A stretch of 16,532 nucleotides of DNA from Gloeopeniophorella convolvens (taxonomy: Eukaryota > Basidiomycota > Agaricomycetes > Russulales): NCBI GenBank assembly GCA_022496205.1, contig WTXD01000223.1:1-16532 (forward strand), given 5' to 3'. A program made the position numbers and the translations under genes. The notes under the pieces are model-generated. The model had not been told where the DNA came from. It did no database searches and saw nothing but the letters and a program-made list of their open reading frames with translations. Each line of letters opens with the position of its first letter. Position 1 is the first letter of the stretch. Shown here piece by piece: positions 8,874-16,532 of this stretch.

Positions 8874-9793
8874 CTAAGGACCGGAAGTGCGACTGCGCGT
8901 GCCCATGAAATCCACAGACGTGGCCGTCTCGAGCTTGGAGAGGAGCGGCGAGACGGGCTCCGTCAGCGCGGGCGAGTAGTCTGGGCGCACGCCCTCCTGC
9001 CACAGCCGCACATACTCCTCGCCGCGACTCCACTCACTCCCCTTCGCGTCGGCACTCTGGCTGCCAAGCGCGACCATGCGCCAGCGGCGGCGCGCGAGGT
9101 TCGCGCTGTCGTCCATGCGCTCGCTCTTGAGCTCGTTCGCCTCGAGCACCCGCTTCTCCGCTGCGAAGCCCTGCTCCGTCTCGGACGGGCCGAACCGCGC
9201 ACCGTACGCGGTTGCTTCTTGTGCGGCGAAACGCGTCGCAATATGCTGGATCGCACGCAGAGAGCGGAACTCCATGATGGACATGGCGTATGCGTCGCTG
9301 AGGGGGAGGTTATGGTGCTGGTGCTGGTTGAGGGTGAAGAGCACCGCGCTGGCAAAATTCAGAGATGATTAGCAGGCGCGTTTGAATGAATAAGGGTTAA
9401 AACGCACTCCTCTGGAGTGGGATTGCTCCCCCGCTGACTTAACCGCGTCCACCGCACCCCATTTATAGGGTGCTCCTCCTCGATGGCACCAGTCTCGTTG
9501 AGACTCCGTGGTCTGAACGCCTCGAATGGATGGTCTCGGAAAAACTGGCGACGAATGTCGTCCTCGAGGTACGTGATGGGTTGTACGCGAGGCCCTGGTG
9601 TCCTTTTCGCAGCAAAGCTATGCTTTGGGGGTGCAGTGTCATGGGTAGTCCGCGCGGGTGGCTCGCGGGGAGGAAGAGGGAGCGGTGGGTGTTCGAGGAC
9701 GGCTTGGAACCATGCTGGCTGTGTTTTGATGAGACCGGCACGAGTGAGACGAGACGCCTGCTTGTGGACTTGGGACGCAATTCGCCTCACCAT
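8874..9793 (-). CDS. RSM25: Mitochondrial small ribosomal subunit protein mS23 (Rsm25-like)
   Basis: The CDS is complement(join(8874..9348,9408..9793)), 286 aa. The 59-bp intron 9349-9407 has GTGCGT donor, GCTAAT branch region and CAG acceptor; splicing creates NPTPEDAVLFTLNQH, like the family's PE/AED-V-FALNLH segment. Further family marks are the N-terminal SRLTRAGLIKTQPAWFQAVL (residues 14-33, the 'leaves-a-ligand-free, W-F/Y-AV' signature of Rsm25) and YLEDDIRRQFFRDHPFEAFR at 75-94. The protein is a structural part of the mitochondrial 37S/small subunit. The start codon is the first Met of the conserved N-terminus. Only 219 bp separate it from the stop of the upstream CoA-ligase gene, so its promoter must lie in that interval. 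Confidence 0.88.
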
Positions 9794-10012
9794 TGGCGGT
9801 TTTGGGACAACGCGGTCAACAGTTTAACGGCCTCGGAGCGGAGACCAGTCGCGCTCAAGTCAAGTTTATGTAATCATGTATATAAGCGCGTTGCGGGCGG
9901 CTGGGGCGGGAGAACAGGAAGACAGTATATAATGTCATTTACGTATGTACTAATGTATACAATACAATCAGAACCAGGTATAATTCGCAAGTCGTATGTT
10001 TGCGAGCTCTGA

Positions 10013-12674
10013 TCAGAGACGTGCCTTGACAAGAGGGTGTTCCTTCCGAAGGGCCCTTGCCTGGTCGCGAAGAAGTCGCCTGAGCAACTTCCCACTCGGG
10101 TTCTTGGGAATGGTATCGATGAACTCAACACCTCCAGCCAATCTCTTGTAGGGGACTTTGTGGTCTGCAACATGCTGCATTCTCACCAGTCAGTAACCGA
10201 AAATCGTGACATACGAAGGTGCAGCGCACCTTCGCGATGGAGTCCTTGATCTTCGCAGCCTCCACCTCACTTTGCGCAGCCCTCTTAGCAGCGTCGGCAG
10301 ACAGCGCCACAAACGCCAACGGGACTTCCCCGCTGTACTCATCGGGAATCCCAACGACGCAAGTGTCTGCGACGTCAGCGTGCTGCAGGAGATGGCCCTC
10401 CAATTCGGCAGGAGCAACCTGGAAGCCCCGGACCTTCATGATTTCCTGCGAGGGATCTCTTAGCGCTCGCAAAGATGATAGAAGCGACAGCCGCACCTTG
10501 AGCCTATCAACAACAAACAGATCACCATTCTCCTTGATGATGACTTCATCTCCTGTGCGGACCCATCTAAAATGTTGTCAGTATCTAGTCCCGCACCGCA
10601 GCCCGACTGGACGAACCCATCAACAAAGGTTTCCTCAGTCCTGGAACGACGGCACATCAGTGCCATGGCAGTGAGTGAGGACGATGGGTCGCTTACGCTT
10701 CCTTGTTGTTCAGATAGCCCAAAGCCGAGGAAGGAGCCTGGACGACCAATTCGCCCTGTTCACCGACCTTGGCAAGCGTGCCGTCCTCCTTGATGATGCG
10801 CGCGCGCACTCCAGGAATGAGTTGTCCAGCACTTCCGAATGTGCCAATGCGCTGAGTCGGGGGAACCATGCTGACTGACGTAGACGTTTCGGTCATGCCT
10901 GAGGCAGAGGTTAGTTCATTTTGAGTGTAATATTCGCTTCGAACACGGACCGTATCCCTGTCCGATGAACGCGTTTGGCATTAATTGGACCAATCTCTGT
11001 GTGAGCTCGGCTGAAAGTGGTGCGGCGCCGCTAAACACCAGGCGAACATGACTGAGGTCGTAATTCCTCGTCGCTGGATGCTGGGAGACTGTCAACGCCG
11101 GTACATGGACCCAAGGCAATGCTGAGTGAAGCAGACCTTGCAAAACAATACGATCATGGGCGGAACGACCCTATCCACAGGGATTGTCGTAAGAGACGGA
11201 GGCCCAAAGATAAGTTGGAAGCGTACAAAAGATGTGTAACTCGATGCCTTTTGATGCTCCCAAGGAATTTCACGTAGTCGAACTTGGGAACCACTACTAG
11301 ACTGATCTGCGTGAACAGTCAGCCAATGTGAACTGAGAGCTAGGTTGGACGGGTATCGTACCCCGCAGAACAGGAAGAAGTGCATCTAAGGACCATTGTC
11401 AGCACTGTATCGACCACGGCGTAGAACGCTTCATACATTGACAACAAGGCCATAGATATCTGACAGTCAGCTTGTTGTCAGCGAAGCACCATCCCTTCTC
11501 GATACTAAGACTCACGATAGAATGGCAACACTAGCATGCCATGTCAGTTCACAAGTTGATATTGACGGCGCCACGCAAAAGGCACTCACCAGCCAAGGCC
11601 ACATCATCCGGCCTTATCCGTCGTTCTTCGGGAGGAATGGATGTGTCGTTGATTTTCCACCATGTAGCCATCTGCAGGACATTCGCGATCGGCGCAAAGT
11701 GGGGGATCATGACTGCCTGCAGTGACGTTAGCCTACAGCGCTCCGAGCTTGATTGATTCGAGCCTCACTTTCGGCCTTCCGGTTGTGCCACTAGAGAAGC
11801 TTAAGAAGGCGATCTTCCTCCTGCCTTCCCCGGGATTAAGCTTCCTTTCAACAAAATTAGCCCCATGTGAGAGTCCGTAAGCTATCAGCTCGTGCAAGTC
11901 GGGGCCGACGCCATTGGGCTTCAAACCATGAACGGAGTCGAGAGGGACGATGCGGCTAAAAGGGACGCCAGCTAGCTTGGCTGCTTCTGCGGCGACGGCT
12001 AACGAATCCGGGTGAACGATGATGCTGGTCGCCGTCGCCGTAGTGATTTGATATGCAAGTTCTTCAGCAGTGTATGATGGATTCGCCGCGCTGTTCGAGG
12101 AATGTTCCGTCAGAAGACGACACGCCGGCGGCGATAGCTGGTGCGAACGTCACGATGGCTCCCAATCTGTGGACGGCCCATATGGCGGTAGGATAGTCTG
12201 GATGCGAGGTCAATGAACTGCTTGGGCCTGTGGATCAACCCGAGACGTACCGACATGGTTCGGACTGAAGACGCAAACTGAAAACGCGTCCCTCAGCTAC
12301 GCCAGTATCGAGTCTGTTTCATCCACGTACCAACGTCATTCTCGCCTGTATGATGCTATATTGAGGTGCGAAGAAGAGGAGCTGTGTGAAACGACGTACG
12401 AATGCCCCATTTCAAGCTCAACGCATTCGCCAACCCGAATACACGGGTACGGATCTAATCGGCTTGTCAGGCTTCGCGTGACGTAGTGCGTATCTGAGAC
12501 TATATGCACCTCTTCAAAGCCAATCTTGCGCCCAGTTGCATCCTCAATTAACCACGGAACACCCTCACGACGGAGGGGCCTAGACGGATGAGTCGAGTCA
12601 AGGATAAATTGAGGTAAGGTGACGTCGTCTGGGATGTGGGGAAGGGGGTTTCCGGATGATACGAATTCGGTCAT
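10013..12674 (-). CDS. 4-coumarate-CoA-ligase-like acyl-CoA synthetase, probably peroxisomal
   Basis: The CDS is complement(join(10013..10174,10230..10445,10497..10566,10617..10640,10697..10898,10951..11080,11137..11170,11227..11306,11362..11385,11437..11459,11516..11530,11590..11716,11769..12090,12149..12197,12251..12277,12331..12345,12400..12454,12510..12674)), 579 aa. All 17 introns are 50-59 bp and in frame. ANL-superfamily motifs are complete: SSGTTGRPK (203-211), PFYHIYG (256-262), YGMTE (355-359), RTGDE (434-438), [12 protein letters not shown] (from 451) and NPSGK with catalytic Lys555. The enzyme activates a carboxylic acid with ATP and joins it to CoA. The last residues ARL fit the PTS1 consensus (S/A/C)(K/R/H)(L/M), suggesting peroxisomal import. 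The acid substrate (phenylpropanoid, fatty acid or other) is not determined. Exons 12331-12345 and 11516-11530 are only 15 nt. Confidence 0.9.
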
Positions 12675-13629
12675 AGCTGCGAGTGTCAACGGATGGACCG
12701 GGGTCTAGGGAGGGCTACATGGGGCGACCGTGGGGGAGGCTTAAGTAGAAATTGACGTTCCATGAAGTATTGCTGGAAGTTCATGAACAGGTTGCCATAG
12801 GTTGCCATCCGGTCGGTTCGAGTTGCGCATGTCAGAGGCTTCACGTATACAGTCGAACGTAATCAGCTCTACAAATGCGGGGCGTTGATTTTTGCCTCCG
12901 ATCATGTCGTATGTAATTTGCGGGGAGTCTCATTGGTTGCGGTTGTCCAGCTTGTTCCGTGCGATAGGTACGGCACCTACTCCGAGTGGGCGCAGCCATA
13001 CTGGCAGAGACTGGCAGCTATCGGAGACGCACGCCCAGGGGAAGCATAGCCTCCGCCTCCGAAAGCGTGTAACTCGCTCAAGCTGGCACGTCGCGTCATC
13101 CCCCGCTCAGCTGGCGCTCCGACTCGGCTGCGAAAATTCGCTAACTTCTTTATCCACTCTCTGTATCGAGTTTGGCCGTACCTCGGCGCGATTGCTTACA
13201 GACCTCCGACTCTGAACCTCGTACATCGTCTGCTGATAGGCATGTGCCACCCCGAAGCGGACATGGCTTTTGGGCCACCTGGCCAGGTCGCCGCAGACGC
13301 CGCAGACAGCAACCAGTGCGATTTTCTCCATAGGATTGATCAATAGGCTCGGTACAATATTCGGTCCCTGGCACCGTTGAAGACCGCAGGCGACAGGCCG
13401 TATCTCATATATCATAGTCTCTCTTATTCGACGGGGCTCTGTCCGACGGGAATTTTAGCCTGTGCGCAATGTGTCTTAAGCGGGAATGCGCGTTGCCACT
13501 GCCATATCATTACTTCGACCAGCGTTGACGCTGATCACTGTTGACTATCGGCCAAGACATTGGCAACTATCATATGATATCACACCACCAAGCGCTGGGG
13601 TACGAGGAAAGAAACAGAGCGCCAAGCTA
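12675..13629. other. Intergenic region upstream of the CoA-ligase gene
   Basis: About 950 bp without a supported gene; it should hold the CoA-ligase promoter and the 3' untranslated region of the BCL7-like gene. I note a direct repeat of GGTTGCCAT at 12790-12808, an inverted CCAAT (ATTGG) at about 12933-12937, and a 12-bp palindrome TATCATATGATA at 13568-13579. Open frames at 12892-13215 (+) and 13107-13415 (-) are not recognisable. Confidence 0.45.
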
Positions 13630-14318
13630 CTACGTATCCATCGCAAAAGGGTCGTCCGAGATGCTTGTGCTGATTATCTCTCCACCAAGGATAGCATCCT
13701 CTGGTTCGATCTGGGAAAGGTCTCCGGCCCCCTCGAAAGCTGTCCCGTCCGGTCCCAGCTGCGCCAAGTCCAGATCGACCAAGTCTGCTGGGTCGAGGTC
13801 AACTTGTGTGTTGAGGTCATCTTCCAGGCTCTGCAGAGTGTTGTCCATGGCGTCATCGGCTGGCTCTAATGGTGGCTGGAAAGATATCGACAACGGGTGT
13901 GGCTTTGGTGAAGAAACTTTCGAGGGAAGCTCTTCCTTCGGAAGGACCGGCTCAGAGACATCCCGCGATATGGGTTCTGGTGGAACCGACTGTGCAGGGT
14001 CTTCCTGCTCGACGTCATCGTCACCTTCTACTACTTCGGGTTCATCGGGAAGGGGAGCAAGCGGCTCGTTGACGTCCCCCTCATCATCGCTGAATTGCTG
14101 TCACGGCCTTGAGTTCAACATATACCACTCGTAGCACCAGCAAAACGCACCTGTGTTTTGTCCGTTTTGACCCACTTCAGCACCTTGAGCGTGGACCCAG
14201 GGGCAGCCTTTTCAGGGACCACCCAGACTTTCTCCCAGCACGCAACCGGTTGCATGAGCTGTCGACGAGCCGCTTCGGTCGTCGCAGTACTAACGCCAAT
14301 TCTTCGTCGTAAGGCCAT
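13630..14318 (-). CDS. BCL7-like N-terminal domain protein (candidate SWI/SNF-type subunit)
   Basis: The CDS is complement(join(13630..14097,14151..14318)), 207 aa. The 53-bp intron 14098-14150 (GTGCGT donor, GTGAC branch, CAG acceptor) is phase 0. Residues 28-33 read WEKVWV and 44-50 read LKVLKWV. The BCL7 family of animal SWI/SNF (BAF) subunits has WEKKWV followed by LR-(I)-YKWV with a slightly shorter linker, so the pattern fits with about four extra residues. After it come QFSDDEGDV, an acidic Pro/Glu-rich region and an Asp-rich C-terminus, all probably disordered. No catalytic motif is seen. The ATG (CAACAATGG context) directly precedes the conserved part. The gene is certain enough; the BCL7 link rests on a short motif and is inference. 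It lies next to MED7, another transcription gene. Confidence 0.68.
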
Positions 14319-14731
14319 TGTTGGGTATTCAGTGGATAAGCGTCTATGTCGTCTGCGATGGAGATTGACCAGAAGATGGTCGCGAGCTTAGGAGGATGCG
14401 GGATATACTGATAGAGGAAGTCTCGAAAGCGAACGCGCTTGAAAGTGCGCGCGTCAAATCGCGCACGAGGTCCAAGCCTTGCCGCACGCGTGACGCACTT
14501 TCTAAAACAGGATGACATTCGCAGGCCGCGGATCGCGGTGGCAAAATGCCGTGACAATGGTACAGATCTCAACATGGCGCCTCAGAAATCATTAGTGATG
14601 CAACGTGGAACAGTGTACGCAAAGCAGAGCATGTAAATAGATGCGACGAATAAGGGGCCCGCGAATGCTTCGAGCCGATCGTGGGTACACAGAGCTCGGA
14701 GGCTCGGACATGTAGGAGTGTGGCAGGTGGT
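14319..14731. other. Intergenic region between MED7 and the BCL7-like gene
   Basis: About 410 bp. A minus-strand open frame runs through it in another frame (14575 to 14177), but only because it overlaps the BCL7-like exon; I see no conserved protein in its upstream part. It should hold the MED7 3' untranslated region and the promoter of the BCL7-like gene. Confidence 0.45.
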
Positions 14732-15836
14732 TCATATTTCCTCCGCCCAGCGGGCGATGTCGTCAGTCGGCAACAGCGGAAACCGTAACGGGGGTGGAGC
14801 CTGGAACGAAGAGTATTAGATGGCCTCCATCGCAACATGACTGAGGGTAAAGACTCACCTGCGCAACCGGCAGTATCTCTTCTTCTTCTGGTGGCTGGAA
14901 GGTAGAAGTCAGGTCACAAAGGTTGTTCGCCTCAAGGGCGCGTTAAGTACCTCTTCTGACTGCTCCTCAGCCTTTTTCCCGGCCATCTGACGCAATTGTG
15001 CGAGCTGCGCCTCCAAGGCGTCACACTTCCTGCATGCGCAGGTTAGCGGGACTTCGAAAATGGACGTCAAACACGCACTCGTGGATCGCCTTCGTTTCTT
15101 CCCTCCGTAGTTCCAGTTGTCGTTGCATCATGAGCTCGAGGCTCGCGCGCGCCTGTGAGGTCTCAGCGACTGGTGATAGGCCAGAAGGACGCAGTAAACA
15201 TACCTGCACTGGTCGCAGATCATTTGCAGCAGCCATGACATTCTGCGCTAGGACCGTGATCCATTCCACTTGGCGATGCCAATCTGGAGGTGCGTTGGAC
15301 GTGATGCTGGGCGGCGGTGCAAGAAGGGAGCCTAGCAGCGATGAGTAGGTGACGAGCATGGATTTTAGGATAGCTTGGAGGGCGGGGCGTCTGTCTGTTC
15401 GGGTCGTTGAGCCAGACAGTAGGCAGTCGGCGAGAACAGCCACGTACCTGCGGAGGCATCTTCGGGATATAGCTGGTGTCCGCCTACCTCGCCAAGGGAC
15501 GGTATCGTCTCCTTAAGCTGTCAATAATACGATGTTACATGCCTCGCAAAACCAGAAGTGAATGGAGGCGCACAAACCACGTATCTCCAAAGACAGTGTA
15601 ATGGCCTTCCTCTCGTATCCAGTCGACTCTGGGCTTCTCCAAAGATGTCAGGGGCAGTCGGGTACATCACTCTGGTCAAAAAGTATCTCCTTCTGTCTCG
15701 CCTCTGAGTTATCTTGGTCACCTGTGCGCTCCTTCAGCAATGCCAAGAGTTTGAGATTCTGCGTGGTGTAATTGGTGTAGTGTGATGGCGGGGAAGGGAA
15801 CGGGTTGCGGAGCTCCGTCTCTTGTTCATCATCCAT
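14732..15836 (-). CDS. MED7: Mediator complex subunit 7 (one apparent frameshift)
   Basis: The exons are 15836-15574, 15517-15448, 15394-15204, 15152-15079, 15029-14951, 14894-14859 and 14800-14732, with six introns of 49-58 bp; about 260 aa if exon 1 is read with one extra base. Family marks are NPFPSPPSHYTNYT (residues 11-24) followed by NLKLLALL, then EKPRVDWIREEG, RRPALQAIL, LLGSLLAPPP, WHRQVEWI and ANDLRPVQ, and a C-terminal coiled coil (ELRREETKAIHEKCDALEAQ). MED7 belongs to the Mediator middle module and joins transcription factors to RNA polymerase II. After DQSDVPDCP the frame runs into TGA (15650-15648); one base appears missing at the four-C run 15651-15654. All later exons are in order, so this is either a sequencing error or a very recent mutation. 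Confidence 0.87.
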
Positions 15837-16085
15837 GGTGTGTTTGGTCTGGTGCAGTACAACCGCACCGTTGTCTGTGTGCTGAACTGTGCACGACAAT
15901 AATCGCGACGTGAGGAAGAGCTGAGTCACGCGCGTCACGTCCAAAAAGGGTATAAGAGCTTCCCAGTAAAGAAGGTGGTGACAGGTGTGGTGCAACTGCA
16001 ACACTGCAAATCCAGACGCGGTTGCTTAGTCATCAAAGAGCTTATCTATTTGTTCAATCGATTCACGAACGCATGGGGAAGAAAA

Positions 16086-16532
16086 TCATATTATGGTAGG
16101 ACTGAAGTTAGTCTCGCTCAGGTCTCGTAAATTGTGTCGGGTGTGAGCGGGTACCATTACTGAATGGGGAGGACGGTACTGTCACGGAGCTCGCGCGACG
16201 GCTACGCATCCTCACCTTGCAGCTCATAATGTGCATCTACACCATGAAATGCCTTGTGCACGGGTGCGTGAACTGGTACGTGGATCAGGGGTAGCGCGGA
16301 ACCACGATGAGTACACTCTCCAGTACTCGCCAGCTCCCTCGAAAGACCCAGACGAGCAGTGATCAAGCTCTGGGAAATGCCCTGAGAAGGATGAGTTACG
16401 GGTTCGGCCACCGACACAGAAGGACTTACAAAAAACACAGGTATTATATTGAGCATGACATATCCGACATTGAGATCGGTCTGTTGAAGACCGACACTTA
16501 AGTAGAATCTAACACCAGCGCAAGAGTTCGTG
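16086..16532 (-). CDS. 3' end of a probable multi-pass membrane protein (partial)
   Basis: Exons 16532-16430 and 16381-16216 flank a clear 48-bp intron (16382-16429, GTAAGT donor, CTAAC-like GTAACTC branch, TTCTCAG acceptor). Splicing joins a hydrophobic helix, YVMLNIIPVFF with GISQSLITARLGL, that looks like the last membrane span of the polytopic proteins abundant in mushroom-forming fungi, followed by a soluble tail. Two 3' ends are possible: read-through to TAG at 16202-16204 (tail ending ELQGEDA), or splicing of 16160-16215 (56 bp, GTGAGG donor, CAG acceptor) to a stop at 16086-16088, adding about 23 residues. I prefer the second because it is in frame and has typical intron size. The function is unknown and the 5' part lies outside the window. 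Confidence 0.5.

Noticed and set aside
13107..13415. A 102-codon minus-strand open frame upstream of the CoA-ligase gene
   Set aside because: No recognisable motifs; overlapping frames on both strands are equally open.
13568..13579. Palindrome TATCATATGATA
   Set aside because: A 12-bp AT-rich palindrome is expected by chance in intergenic DNA and has no supporting context.
15625..15663. A tiny intron in MED7 to explain the frame break
   Set aside because: The only GT...AG choices are about 32-37 bp, below the 48-65 bp seen for every other intron here, and they would remove conserved residues.

Overview
The window looks like nuclear DNA from a basidiomycete fungus, most likely an Agaricomycete. 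The coding regions are cut by many 48-65 bp introns with GT(A/T/G)(C/T/A)GT-type donors, CTNAC-like branch points and AG acceptors. The recognisable proteins are fungal: mitoribosomal mS23, Mediator MED7 and a 4-coumarate-CoA-ligase-like enzyme. Every confident gene lies on the minus strand. I saw no tRNA, rRNA, CRISPR or transposon genes. All calls come from reading the sequence; no database search was run.

Left half (about 1-8060): a local array of metallo-beta-lactamase-fold (MBL) hydrolase genes. Three related units (about 359-2645, 3764-5890, 5898-8060) each carry one MBL gene plus conserved upstream and downstream flanks. Units B and C hold intact two-exon genes of 357 aa with the full HxHxDH...H...D...H metal-ligand set. 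Unit A holds a pseudogene (611-1745) with an in-frame stop, two single-base frameshifts and a metal-ligand Asp changed to Tyr. A more eroded MBL relic (about 3440-3775) lies between units A and B. The left edge may carry the C-terminal exon of another MBL-like gene on the plus strand. The middle of exon 2 is nearly identical in all copies while the flanks have diverged, which points to gene conversion.

Right half (8874-16532): single-copy genes, tightly packed. In order of coordinate they are mS23/RSM25 (8874-9793, 2 exons), a 579-aa 4CL-like acyl-CoA ligase (10013-12674, 18 exons including two of 15 nt, ending in the PTS1-like tripeptide ARL), a 207-aa protein whose N-terminus resembles the BCL7 family of SWI/SNF subunits (13630-14318), MED7 (14732-15836, 7 exons, with one apparent single-base frameshift), and the 3' end of a probable multi-pass membrane protein (16086 to beyond 16532).

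The most notable points are the MBL birth-and-death array with a possible lactonase (quorum-quenching-type) role, the gene-converted core, the candidate fungal BCL7-like gene, and the micro-exon-rich, probably peroxisomal CoA ligase.
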